From positions 186,001 to 250,000 of the forward strand of contig NZ_LHVH01000017.1 of assembly GCF_001269885.1 (NCBI RefSeq): DNA of 64,000 bases. Reading direction: 5' to 3'. Below are positions 8,941-16,680 of the stretch, piece after piece. How positions within the stretch are numbered: the first letter of the stretch is position 1; each line of letters starts with the position of its first letter. Position numbers and translations under genes: made by a program. Below the pieces are notes generated by a model. It saw only the letters and a list, made by a program, of their open reading frames with translations. It had not been told where the DNA came from and did no database searches. Source of the DNA: Pseudomonas kilonensis (GTDB lineage Bacteria > Pseudomonadota > Gammaproteobacteria > Pseudomonadales > Pseudomonadaceae).

Positions 8941-9033
8941 TCTCCCGGGCTTTTGTCCCGCCGTGTAACCTCAACTGGAGGTCGCCAACTCTCGGACCAG
9001 CCACTCGCCAGAAGCGAGCCGGAACCCTAGTCA
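8941..9033 (-). promoter_or_regulatory. Guanidine-I (ykkC) riboswitch aptamer
   Basis: Reading the minus strand, the conserved ykkC blocks occur in order: CTAGGGTTCCG (from 9030), GGTCCGAGAG (about 8998-8989), ACACGG (about 8967), and GGGACAAAAGCCCGGGAGA ending at 8941. This is the guanidine-I class. The variable hairpin ACCTC-CAGTT-GAGGT lies between the second and third blocks. A UUCG-capped hairpin (8920-8937) follows before the first gene, 62 bases from the aptamer end to the ATG. No T-run terminator is obvious, which favours translational control. The riboswitch ties the whole operon to guanidine. Confidence 0.95.
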
Positions 9034-9090
9034 GCCATTGCAAATTGTGGTGCCGCGAACCTGTGATGACTCCTGCACGGAGTTTGTTAA

Positions 9091-9107
9091 AGCGAGAGCC
9101 GTGCCAA
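9091..9107 (-). promoter_or_regulatory. Sigma-54 (-24/-12) promoter of the guanidine operon
   Basis: The minus strand reads TTGGCACGGCTCTCGCT. Against the usual YTGGCACGrNNNTTGCW it has a single mismatch, and the GG and GC dinucleotides are the required 10 bases apart. It lies about 60 bases upstream of the aptamer, so transcription would start near 9080 and include the whole riboswitch. Sigma-54 control fits nitrogen-limited expression of a nitrogen-scavenging operon. Confidence 0.7.
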
Positions 9108-9345
9108 TTCGCGCAAAGGCCCGGGCCAGAGAGGGCAGGTGTTGGGGAGGGGGGATTAAAAGCGGATTTGTGCTTGCTTGTGGTGCTGTCGCGCACTGGA
9201 AGAGGGCGACGAGCGACATGTTTCGAGTTGTTGCCAGGGCGCACCAGATTCCGATTTGGCTGTCTGAGTAGGTGTCAGTCACACAACGTTGACTGCCGCC
9301 CATCAGCGTCGCTGATGTGGCCCATCCGCGGTCCAGGAGGCCGCC
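9108..9345. other. Divergent intergenic region above the guanidine operon
   Basis: Between the sigma-54 promoter and the divergent lipoprotein gene. No convincing gene is present. This is where enhancer sites for an NtrC-type activator would be expected. Segments with GGTGC and GCAC halves occur (around 9180-9200 and 9240-9260), but none forms a clean NtrC palindrome, so no site is called. Confidence 0.4.
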
Positions 9346-9756
9346 ATGTATCGACGACTGCTGCTCATTGCGTTTCTCGGTTTGACTCTTTCGGCCTGCG
9401 TGCCTTATTACGACGGAGACTCGAGCTACTACCGTTCCGAGGTCTACACCTCACCGGCGCCGGTCTATTACGGTGGCGGGAGTTATTATTCGGCACCGCG
9501 TGGCTATTACGCCCCGCGGTATTACCAACCGGCGCCGCGCTACTACTCGGCACCGCGTTACTACCAACATGGCCCACGCCACTACTCGCCGCCGCGAGCG
9601 GCGTACCGGTCTTATCCGAATCGGGGTGGCTGGGACGGCCATAGCCGGGGTGGCTGGAATGATGACCGACGGGGTCGAGGCGGGCGTGATCATCGGGGAC
9701 GCGGTGATTATGATCGCGGACGCGGCGATCACGATGGACGACGCAACCACCGCTGA
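9346..9756 (+). CDS. Tyr/Gly/Arg-rich small lipoprotein, function unknown
   Basis: A 136-residue protein with a lipoprotein signal: M-Y-R-R, a hydrophobic core, then L-S-A-C with C18 as the lipidated residue. The mature part is low complexity. Residues about 20-85 are repeated Y-Y-S-A-P-R/Y-Y-x-P blocks; residues about 90-136 are Gly/Arg/Asp/His-rich (R-G-G-R-D-H-R-G-R-G). A good Shine-Dalgarno (AGGAGG) precedes the ATG and a strong terminator follows, so it is a real monocistronic gene. The composition suggests an extended envelope-attached polypeptide; no enzymatic function is evident. Confidence 0.8.
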   Translation: MYRRLLLIAFLGLTLSACVPYYDGDSSYYRSEVYTSPAPVYYGGGSYYSAPRGYYAPRYYQPAPRYYSAPRYYQHGPRHYSPPRAAYRSYPNRGGWDGHSRGGWNDDRRGRGGRDHRGRGDYDRGRGDHDGRRNHR

Positions 9757-9766
9757 TCCCAGGGCA

Positions 9767-9798
9767 GAAAAAAGCGGCGCATTAAGCGCCGCTTTTTT
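9767..9798 (+). terminator. Rho-independent terminator after the lipoprotein gene
   Basis: Stem AGCGGCGC (9773-9780), loop ATTAA, stem GCGCCGCT (9786-9793), followed by a T-run and preceded by an A-run. Confidence 0.93.
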
Positions 9799-9829
9799 AT
9801 GCCTGCAATAAACCCGATGGGATAAGGCT

Positions 9830-9920
9830 TGTGGGAGCAAAGCTTGCTCGCGATGACAGGGGGTCAGTCAGCCGCCCGGTGACTGGCATACCGCTATCGC
9901 GAGCAAGCTTTGCTCCCACA
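9830..9920. repeat. REPIN (AGCAAAGCTTGCTCGCGAT subclass)
   Basis: Inverted REP pair. The left arm starts TGTGGGAGCAAAGCTTGCTC and the right arm ends GAGCAAGCTTTGCTCCCACA. It lies between the lipoprotein terminator and the end of the hydratase-family gene. Its right end runs straight into a tandem array. Confidence 0.93.
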
Positions 9921-9996
9921 GATGTCACTCCCACAGATGTCACTCCCACAGATGTCACTCCCACAGATGTCACTCTCACAGAATGTCATTCCCACA
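9921..9996. repeat. 15 bp tandem array grown from a REP arm
   Basis: Unit GATGTCACTCCCACA: three exact copies (9921-9965), a fourth with one change (9966-9980) and a fifth degenerate 16-base copy (9981-9996). The CTCCCACA part of each unit equals the terminal bases of the REPIN immediately to the left, so the array looks like repeated copying of the REP end plus a seven-base linker. Confidence 0.95.
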
Positions 9997-10014
9997 GGGT
10001 GTCAATCAGGTTCT

Positions 10015-11127
10015 TTACTCGTTGGACAAATCCGCCAACGGATGCCGACCTTCCCACGCTTTGTGAAAGTGCGCCTCGACCGCCGCTTCGGGCACATGGT
10101 TGATGTCCGGCCAGTGCCAGCGGGGCTTGTGGTCCTTGTCGATCAGGCGCGCGCGTACGCCTTCGCTGAATTCCGGATGGCGGCAGCAGTTGAGGCTCAA
10201 GGTGTATTCCATCCGGAACACACCGGCCAAGGACAAATGCCGGGCCCGGGTGATCTGCTCCCAGACCAGACAAGCGGTCAACGGCGAGCCTTCGGTCATG
10301 GTCTTGGCGGCGCGGGCGATCAGGGGATCCGGGTGGTCCACCAGCAGGCTGAGGGCTTTCCAGGCGCAACGCACGTCGCTGACATCCAGCCATTCATCGA
10401 TTTTCTGCCGGCGTGGCAGCCATTGGGCTTCGGGCATTTTGCCGACCGCTTCCTGCTGCAAAGCCTTGAGCAGGCTGTTGAGCTGCATCTCGGTTTGTTC
10501 CTGCCAATTGAGTTGCAGCAGGCCCTCGATCAGGTCGTCCTGTTGTTCATCCAGCAAAAAGCGGTCGGCCAGGTCCAGGTCGATGGCGTCCCGGGCATTC
10601 ATGTGGGCGCCGGTCAGGCCGAGAAACAGCCCGAGCTTGCCGGGCAGGCGCGACAAGAACCAACTGGCGCCGACGTCCGGGTACAGGCCGATGCTGATCT
10701 CCGGCATTGCCAGGCGACTGCTTGGTGTGACGATGCGGGTACTGGCGCCTTGCAGCAGCCCCATGCCGCCGCCCAGTACATAACCATGGCCCCAACACAG
10801 CAGGGGTTTGGGGTAGGTGTGCAGGTTGAAGTCCAAGCGGTATTCCGCCGCGAAGAATTGTGCAGCCAGCGGCGGCACTTCGCCGGGATGGGCACGGCAG
10901 GCTTCCACCAGGCTGCGTACTTCACCGCCAGCGCAAAATGCCTTGGCGCCATTGCCGCGCAATAACACACAAACAACTTGCGGCTCCCGGGCCCAGGCAT
11001 CGAGACGATCACGCAAGGCGTTGATCATCGGCAGGGACAGGGCGTTCAGGGATTTTTCGGCGTCCAGGGTGGCGATGCCAATACGGGCCCCGTCGATGCC
11101 GGTGAGCTCTTCGAAGTGCAGATTCAT
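10015..11127 (-). CDS. Enoyl-CoA hydratase family protein, 3-hydroxyisobutyryl-CoA hydrolase-like
   Basis: A 370-residue crotonase-fold protein. The oxyanion-hole segments are visible: G-N-G-A-K-A-F-C-A-G-G-E-V and G-Y-V-L-G-G-G-M-G-L. They are followed by M-P-E-I-S-I-G-L-Y-P-D-V-G-A-S-W-F-L, which is typical of 3-hydroxyisobutyryl-CoA hydrolases of valine breakdown. The extended C-terminal half (about 350-380 residues in total against about 260 for plain hydratases) also fits that subfamily. It is transcribed alone towards the REPIN/tandem array, and ung is divergent. A broader short-chain hydroxyacyl-CoA hydrolase role cannot be excluded. Confidence 0.87.
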   Translation of the reverse strand: MNLHFEELTGIDGARIGIATLDAEKSLNALSLPMINALRDRLDAWAREPQVVCVLLRGNGAKAFCAGGEVRSLVEACRAHPGEVPPLAAQFFAAEYRLDFNLHTYPKPLLCWGHGYVLGGGMGLLQGASTRIVTPSSRLAMPEISIGLYPDVGASWFLSRLPGKLGLFLGLTGAHMNARDAIDLDLADRFLLDEQQDDLIEGLLQLNWQEQTEMQLNSLLKALQQEAVGKMPEAQWLPRRQKIDEWLDVSDVRCAWKALSLLVDHPDPLIARAAKTMTEGSPLTACLVWEQITRARHLSLAGVFRMEYTLSLNCCRHPEFSEGVRARLIDKDHKPRWHWPDINHVPEAAVEAHFHKAWEGRHPLADLSNE

Positions 11128-11258
11128 CGTGACCTCGATCAGAAATTGGAATGATCAGTATGACCGCTGCGTAGGAAAGTGCCGGTTCTGCGTCAGATCA
11201 ATTGACAAGCCATGTAGGCTTTCCTAGGGTGCGCCCATTGTTTTTACCGGATGCAACC

Positions 11259-11951
11259 ATGACTGCCGACGACCGTATCAAACTCGAACCGAGCTGGAAG
11301 CAGGCACTGCGTGCCGAGTTCGACCAGCCCTACATGGCAGAGTTGCGCGAATTCCTGCGCAGTGAATACGCCGCCGGCAAGGAGATTTACCCACCGGCTC
11401 CGCTGATTTTCAACGCCCTCAATTCCACGCCGCTGGATAAGGTCAAGGTGGTGATCCTCGGCCAGGACCCATACCACGGCCCGGGCCAGGCCCATGGTTT
11501 GTGCTTCTCGGTACAACCGGGCGTGCCGGCCCCCCCCTCGCTGGTGAACATCTTCAAGGAATTGAAGCGCGATTTGAACATCGACATTCCAAATCACGGC
11601 TACCTGCAAAGCTGGGCCGACCAGGGCGTGTTGCTGCTCAACACCACCATGACCGTGGAGCGCGCCAACGCCAATGCTCATGCGGGCAAGGGCTGGCAGC
11701 ATTTCACCGACCGGGTCATCGAAGTGGTCAGCGAACACCAGCCGAACCTGGTCTTCCTGCTGTGGGGCGCCCATGCCCAGGGCAAGCAGAAGCTGATCGA
11801 CGCCACCAAGCATTTGGTGTTGACCTCGGTCCACCCGTCGCCGTTGTCGGCTTATCGTGGTTTCTTGGGCTGCGGGCATTTTGGCCGGACCAACAAATTC
11901 CTCGAGCAACATGGCGAGGCGCCTATCGATTGGCGATTGCCGCCGGTTTAA
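11259..11951 (+). CDS. ung: Uracil-DNA glycosylase
   Basis: Family 1 uracil-DNA glycosylase of 230 residues, close to the E. coli length. It removes uracil from DNA to start base-excision repair. The water-activating motif is G-Q-D-P-Y-H-G-P with D70; the leucine/histidine motif H-P-S-P-L-S-A-Y has H192. The ATG at 11259 starts M-T-A-D-D-R-I. A four-codon overlapping frame begins at 11251 (ATGCAACCATGA) and stops on the real start; its significance is unknown. A longer in-frame start at 11202 lacks a good binding site. Confidence 0.96.
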   Translation: MTADDRIKLEPSWKQALRAEFDQPYMAELREFLRSEYAAGKEIYPPAPLIFNALNSTPLDKVKVVILGQDPYHGPGQAHGLCFSVQPGVPAPPSLVNIFKELKRDLNIDIPNHGYLQSWADQGVLLLNTTMTVERANANAHAGKGWQHFTDRVIEVVSEHQPNLVFLLWGAHAQGKQKLIDATKHLVLTSVHPSPLSAYRGFLGCGHFGRTNKFLEQHGEAPIDWRLPPV

Positions 11952-11972
11952 ATGGTCGGCAATAAGGGCCCC

Positions 11973-12168
11973 ATCGCGAGCAAGCTCGCTCCCACATAGG
12001 GGCACACACCCTCCTGTGGGGCTTGCTCGCGAAAGCGGTAGATCAGTTGCGGTGATGTGGAGTGTGCCGACGCCTTCGCGAGCAAGCCCGCTCCCACATT
12101 GATCTTCAGCGACCAACAGAATTTTGTACGCCGCAAATCCCATGTGGGAGCGAGCTTGCTCGCGATGA
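11973..12168. repeat. Cluster of four REP units
   Basis: A single reverse-facing REP (11973-11996), a REPIN (12014-12098) and a single forward-facing REP (12143-12166) between the convergent ung and AbrB-family genes. The left arm of the REPIN lacks about five bases (TGTGGGGCTTGCTC instead of TGTGGGAGCGGGCTTGCTC), so its palindrome is asymmetric. The outer units are of the GAGCAAGCTCGCTCC subclass and the inner of the GCAAGCCCGCTCC subclass. Confidence 0.92.
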
Positions 12169-12183
12169 AGACAACTCGGTCTA

Positions 12184-13221
12184 TCAGGCCGAACCCGGCT
12201 CGCGCGTCCAATACCTGAACAACGGCTCCGCCAGAAACAGCACAAACAGCAATCGCATCACCTGCAACGCCGTCACCAATGGCACCGACAGTTGCAACGT
12301 CTCGGCCGTCAGGCTCATTTCCGCGATGCCGCCGGGCATCATGCCGAGGGTCAGTGAACGCAGGTCCAGCTGGGTCAGGGTGCTCAGGCCCAACGCCGCG
12401 AGAGTGGCGATCAGCATCGTCAACACCGTGCCGACCAGGGTGCGCCCCATGAACGACGGCGCCCGACGAAAGAACTGCCGGTTGAAATGACAACCCAATC
12501 CGCTGCCGATCAACCATTGGCCGACCTGGCTGGCACCATTGGGCAGGCCGATGTGCAGGTCCCAACCGACGCTCACCGCCGCACTGACCAGCAATGGCCC
12601 GAACAACCAGGGATTGGGTTGGCGCAAGCGCTCCCAGACCCAGGCGAGCAGGGCGCCCGCCGGGAACAGCATCGCCAGCCACAGCCAGTCCACCGTCGTG
12701 GCGTGTTGTACCGGGGCGCCTTCGCCCAACAGGTACTTGAAGGCCGCCGGCACGCACAGCACCACCACCAGCACCCGCAGGCTCTGGCCCGCCGCAACAC
12801 GGCTGAGGTCCGCGCCGTTGCGGGCGCCGAGGTTGACCATTTCGCCGGAACCGCCCGGCATGCTCGAGAAGAAAGCTGTAGCGCGGTCCTCGCCGGTGCG
12901 CCGCATCAGCCAGACACTCACTACGCTGGACACGCTGGTGATCAGCGCACCGAAGAAGATCAGGCCGAAGTGGCTCAGGACCTGCTCTATCACCACCGGG
13001 GTGAAGTGCAGGCCGATGCCGATGCCCACCACCCATTGGCCGCCTTTACGGCCGCCGGGGATTTCCATCAATTGCCACGGCGTGAGACAGCGCACCAGGA
13101 TGATCGCCAGCAACGAGCCGACCATCCAGGGCAAGGGCCAGCCGATCAGACTGGCCAGGTAACCGCCGGCCAGACCGACGAGCGGTGTTCCCCACCATTG
13201 TCTGAAGGTCGCTTCAGACAT
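12184..13221 (-). CDS. AbrB-family inner-membrane protein
   Basis: A 345-residue polytopic membrane protein of the duplicated AbrB family (old label: putative ammonia monooxygenase). It has about ten hydrophobic segments in two homologous halves, each with a conserved G-W-P-L-P-W/M-P-G-G-x-x-E pattern (S-S-M-P-G-G-S-G-E and M-M-P-G-G-I-A-E). It overlaps the end of tctA by eight bases and is therefore very likely the last gene of the tctCBA operon. Its transport substrate is unknown; the context suggests a role linked to tricarboxylate or related acid uptake or efflux. Confidence 0.85.
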   Translation of the reverse strand: MSEATFRQWWGTPLVGLAGGYLASLIGWPLPWMVGSLLAIILVRCLTPWQLMEIPGGRKGGQWVVGIGIGLHFTPVVIEQVLSHFGLIFFGALITSVSSVVSVWLMRRTGEDRATAFFSSMPGGSGEMVNLGARNGADLSRVAAGQSLRVLVVVLCVPAAFKYLLGEGAPVQHATTVDWLWLAMLFPAGALLAWVWERLRQPNPWLFGPLLVSAAVSVGWDLHIGLPNGASQVGQWLIGSGLGCHFNRQFFRRAPSFMGRTLVGTVLTMLIATLAALGLSTLTQLDLRSLTLGMMPGGIAEMSLTAETLQLSVPLVTALQVMRLLFVLFLAEPLFRYWTREPGSA

Positions 13222-14728
13222 TGGCCAGGGCGCGACGTTGTGCGGCGCGGCGACGCCAGATCCGCAGCAATGGCATGAACAGCATGATCGCCGTCAGCAC
13301 CCAGCAGCCGAAGGTGATCGGGCTCGACCAGAGGATCTCCAGTGCACCGTTGGAAATCGACAGCGCACGACGCAGGTTCTGCTCCATCAGGCCACCGAGG
13401 ATGAAGCCCAGCAGCACCGGCGACAACGGGAAATCCAACTTGCGCAGGATGTAACCGAAGATGCCGATACCGATCATCAGGAACAGGTCGAACGTGGTGG
13501 CGTGCACCGCATAGACACCGATCCCGGTAATGATCGCGATGACCGGCACCAGCGCCCAGTTCGGCACGGCCAGGATGCGGGTGAAGACGCGGATCATCGG
13601 GATGTTGAGGATCACCAGCATGATGTTGGCGACGAACAACGACGCGATCAGGCCCCAGACGATGTCTGGCTGCTGCTGGAACAGCAATGGACCCGGGGTG
13701 ATGTTGTACAGCGACAGCGCGCCGATCATCACCGCCGTGGTACCCGAGCCGGGAACGCCGAGGGTCAGCATCGGCACGAGTGCGCCGCAGGCTGCGCCGC
13801 CGATGGCGGTTTCCGGTGCCGCGAGGCCACGCTTGTCGCCCTGGCCGAACGTGCCACTGGTGCCGGCGATGCGTTTTTCAGTCATGTAGGCCACGGCGCT
13901 GGCCAGGGTCGCGCCCGCGCCAGGCAATACGCCCATGATGAAGCCGAGCACGCCGCAGCGGATGTTCACCCAGAACACCGAGGCCGCTTCCTTGACGTTG
14001 AACATCATCCGCCCGGTGGCTTCCACCGCTTCCTGTCCGCGATGGGTTTTCTCCAGCAGCAACAGGATTTCACTGATGGAGAACAAGCCCAGCACCAGCA
14101 CGACAAACTGAATGCCATCGGTCAGGTGGATGTTGTCACCGGTGAAACGGTAGACGCCGCTGTTGGCATCGATCCCGACACTGGACAGGAACAGGCCGAT
14201 CAGCGCCGCAATGAATGTCTTGAGCGGTCGATCACCGGCCATGCCGCCGAGGCAGACAATGGCAAACACCATCAGGACGAAATACTCCGCCGGCCCGAAG
14301 GCAATCGCCCATTTGGCCAGCAGCGGTGCGAACAACACCATGCCGCAGGTGGCGATGAACGCGCCGATGAACGAACTCCACGCCGACAGCGACAACGCCA
14401 CACCGGCCAGACCTTGGCGGGCCATCGGGTAGCCGTCGAGGGTGGTCATCACGGTGGAGGCTTCACCGGGGATGTTGAGCAGGATCGAGCTGATGCGTCC
14501 GCCGTATTCGCATCCCAGGTACACCGCCGCCAGCAGGATCAGCGCCGATTCCGGCGGTAGCCCCAGGGCGAAGGCAATCGGGATCAACAGCGCCACGCCG
14601 TTGATCGGGCCCAGGCCCGGCAGCAGGCCGACCACGGTGCCGATCAGGGTGCCGGTCAGTGCTGTGACGAGGTTGTAGGGGGTCAGTGCAACGCCAAAAC
14701 CCTGGCCGAGATAATTCAGGGTATCCAT
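13214..14728 (-). CDS. tctA: Tripartite tricarboxylate transporter, large permease
   Basis: TctA, the 504-residue large membrane subunit of a TTT-family transporter, with about twelve hydrophobic segments. It has the family hallmark G-L-L-P-G-L-G-P-I-N-G near residues 34-44 and a related G-V-L-P-G-A-G-A-T in the second half. It works with TctB and the periplasmic TctC to import citrate-like tricarboxylates using the ion gradient. One base separates it from tctB, and the next gene overlaps its end by eight bases. Confidence 0.96.
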   Translation of the reverse strand: MDTLNYLGQGFGVALTPYNLVTALTGTLIGTVVGLLPGLGPINGVALLIPIAFALGLPPESALILLAAVYLGCEYGGRISSILLNIPGEASTVMTTLDGYPMARQGLAGVALSLSAWSSFIGAFIATCGMVLFAPLLAKWAIAFGPAEYFVLMVFAIVCLGGMAGDRPLKTFIAALIGLFLSSVGIDANSGVYRFTGDNIHLTDGIQFVVLVLGLFSISEILLLLEKTHRGQEAVEATGRMMFNVKEAASVFWVNIRCGVLGFIMGVLPGAGATLASAVAYMTEKRIAGTSGTFGQGDKRGLAAPETAIGGAACGALVPMLTLGVPGSGTTAVMIGALSLYNITPGPLLFQQQPDIVWGLIASLFVANIMLVILNIPMIRVFTRILAVPNWALVPVIAIITGIGVYAVHATTFDLFLMIGIGIFGYILRKLDFPLSPVLLGFILGGLMEQNLRRALSISNGALEILWSSPITFGCWVLTAIMLFMPLLRIWRRRAAQRRALANV

Positions 14729-14729
14729 A

Positions 14730-15191
14730 TCAATTCTCCAGGACGTCGAGCAGGCCCAGGGGCAGCGGCACGTCCATCAGCTTGTCGAACAACAGATAAA
14801 GACCGATGGCCATCAGGCTGATGATCACCACGCTCGGCACCCAGCGACCGCCGTAAAGGCGCGCCATCGGCACGCCGATCAGGATGCTGGCGACGATGAA
14901 GCCCAGGGGTTCGAAGGTCCCGGCGAAGACCAGCAGCAGCGCCACGCAGATACCGATCTTCTGCAAGGTTTCGCGGTCCAGGTGCGGGTCTTCGTCGCTG
15001 TGCACGATGGGCGTAGGGCGAAACAACATGTACAGCAATGCCAGCCCCATCAGCCCGAGCATCAGCAAGGGAAAGGCGCGGGGACCGACCGGTTCGTAGG
15101 AAAAGGCGGCCTGATAGGGCCAAGCCATCAGCGTCAGGCCGATACAGACCAGCAGCAGCACCGCGGCAAAAATACGTTGGATGGTGAGCAT
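14730..15191 (-). CDS. tctB: Tripartite tricarboxylate transporter, small permease
   Basis: TctB, 153 residues with four hydrophobic segments, the usual size and topology for the small membrane subunit. Conserved features are the P-x-x-F-P-x-x-x segment (here G-P-R-A-F-P-L-L-M-L) after the first span and a C-terminal pair of spans. It forms the transporter with TctA (one base downstream) and TctC (upstream by 55 bases). Confidence 0.92.
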   Translation of the reverse strand: MLTIQRIFAAVLLLVCIGLTLMAWPYQAAFSYEPVGPRAFPLLMLGLMGLALLYMLFRPTPIVHSDEDPHLDRETLQKIGICVALLLVFAGTFEPLGFIVASILIGVPMARLYGGRWVPSVVIISLMAIGLYLLFDKLMDVPLPLGLLDVLEN

Positions 15192-15246
15192 GACTAACTC
15201 CTGGGCGGCGCCGACAGTGCCAGCGCCGCCGCGAGAACAGAGACGG

Positions 15247-16224
15247 TTACTGGATCAGGCCGAACTCTTTGGCCAGCACCTTGTAATCAGCCACTTGCTT
15301 CTTCACGTAGGTGTCCAGTTCCGGGCCGGTCATGGCAAACGGGAACAGCTCGCGCTGGTCGCGCAGCTTGGCGAACTCTTCGGAAGCCAGCAGTTTGTCG
15401 AAAGCGTCTTTCCACCAGGCGTAGTCTTCGTCGCTGACCTTCGGCCCGAGGTAGAAGCCGCGGACCACTGGCCAGACGATGTCGTAGCCTTGTTCCTTGG
15501 CGGTCGGAATGTCTTTCATTTCCGGCTCGTCGATGCGTTTCTCGGCAAACACGGCGAGCAGGCGCATGTCGCCGCTCTGGATGTGCGGCATGGAGTCGGA
15601 AATATCCGTACTGCCGACCTGGATGTGTCCACCGAGCAGTGCGGTGGCGATTTCGCCGCCGCCTTCGAGGGCTACGTAACGCAGGTCGCGAGGGTTGATG
15701 CCGGCGGCCTTGGCGATGAGGGCGGTCTGCATCCAGTCCTGGCTACCGACGGTGCCGCCGGAACCGATCACCACCGAGCCCGGGTCTTTCTTCAGGGCCT
15801 GGACCAGGTCGTCGAGGTTCTTGTAGGGCGAGTCGCTTTTCACGGCGATGGCGCCATAGCTGGTGCCGACGGCCGCCAGCCAGCGCACCGCGCTTTCATC
15901 GAAACGACCGAACTTGCCCTGGGCCAGGTTCAGTAGCGAACCGCTGGACCAGGCCACCAGCGTGCCGGCGTCGGCCGGGCGCTGGGCGACCACTGCGTTG
16001 TAGGCCACCGCGCCGACACCGCCGGGCATGTAGGTGACGCGCATCGGCTTGGTCAGCAGCTTCTGGTTGACCAGCGCGCTTTGTACCAGCTTGCACGTCA
16101 GGTCGAAACCGCCGCCGGGGGACGCCGGGGCGATGCATTCGGGGCGCTTGGGCTCGGCGAGCAACTGCCCGGCGAACATCAGGCATCCGGCGGCCAGGGC
16201 TACTTTACGCAGTGATAGGTTCAT
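15247..16224 (-). CDS. tctC: Tripartite tricarboxylate transporter, substrate-binding protein
   Basis: A 325-residue periplasmic binding protein of the Bug/TctC family. The start at 16224 gives a signal peptide with cleavage near Q-L-L-A/E-P. The family motif I-A-P-A-S-P-G-G-G-F-D-L-T follows, and later the Y-V-A-L-E-G-G-G-E segment. It binds citrate or a related tricarboxylate and delivers it to TctAB. It is the first gene of the operon and lies divergent to tctD, the usual arrangement for control by TctDE. Confidence 0.95.
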   Translation of the reverse strand: MNLSLRKVALAAGCLMFAGQLLAEPKRPECIAPASPGGGFDLTCKLVQSALVNQKLLTKPMRVTYMPGGVGAVAYNAVVAQRPADAGTLVAWSSGSLLNLAQGKFGRFDESAVRWLAAVGTSYGAIAVKSDSPYKNLDDLVQALKKDPGSVVIGSGGTVGSQDWMQTALIAKAAGINPRDLRYVALEGGGEIATALLGGHIQVGSTDISDSMPHIQSGDMRLLAVFAEKRIDEPEMKDIPTAKEQGYDIVWPVVRGFYLGPKVSDEDYAWWKDAFDKLLASEEFAKLRDQRELFPFAMTGPELDTYVKKQVADYKVLAKEFGLIQ

Positions 16225-16680
16225 TATCGTCTCCACAGGAGTTGTTGTTGTGTGTTGTAGATTGGACATTACAGGCTTGAAGCTGTAGCGGACCTGCGCA
16301 GCGTTTTCAAAGAAGCGGCAGGTCGCGTTGCGCGCATGCACCTTGTCGTCGATGCAAATCGGCCCAGGCGGCGGCACAGACAAGGGTAGTCTGGTTGGGA
16401 CGGGAGAGAGGGGCGGGCGTGAAGGCCTGGGGCTGCATGGACAGCATGGTGGTACTCCGCTTTATTGTTCTTATTTGGCGAAAACGCTTCGAGGCGTTTT
16501 TCGTTCGCGATGTGCGTCGCGACGGCAGTCGAAACTGTCCGTGGGAGGACTCTAACGGCTCAACCTTTCGCTAACCTTTCAAAAGCTTTCAGCGTGTTTT
16601 TTGGCTTCACAGTGGCAGATGCGGCTGTAAACTCCGCGCCAAAGAATGGCGTCGGCCATCCCTGAATCGAGGATTAACCC
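16225..16680. other. tctC-tctD divergent control region
   Basis: 456 bases with no convincing gene. It holds a terminator-like hairpin (AAAACGC/GCGTTTT, 16481-16500, loop TTCGAG) and, nearer tctD, three CTTTC repeats at helical spacing. Promoters for both directions must lie here. Confidence 0.6.
16562..16590 (+). promoter_or_regulatory. Candidate TctD binding repeats
   Basis: Three direct CTTTC repeats at 16565, 16576 and 16586, that is 11 and 10 bases apart, two of them within a longer AACCTTTC match. OmpR-family regulators typically bind direct repeats at 10-11 base spacing. The position, about 90-115 bases upstream of the tctD ATG, fits autoregulation or divergent control. Confidence 0.4.

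Noticed and set aside
9108..9345. NtrC enhancer sites for the sigma-54 promoter
   Set aside because: Half-site-like GGTGC and GCAC segments occur but not as a proper palindrome.
9921..9996. Possible CRISPR array
   Set aside because: Units of 15 bases are contiguous with no spacers and derive from a REP end; the same applies to 58711-58780.
11251..11262. Leader peptide ATGCAACCATGA before ung
   Set aside because: Only three sense codons and no attenuator structure; it is most likely chance, and the ung start at 11259 fits the family length.
13238..14560. 440-codon open frame antisense to tctA
   Set aside because: His/Gln/Arg-rich translation typical of an antisense shadow of a membrane-protein gene; tctA is certain.
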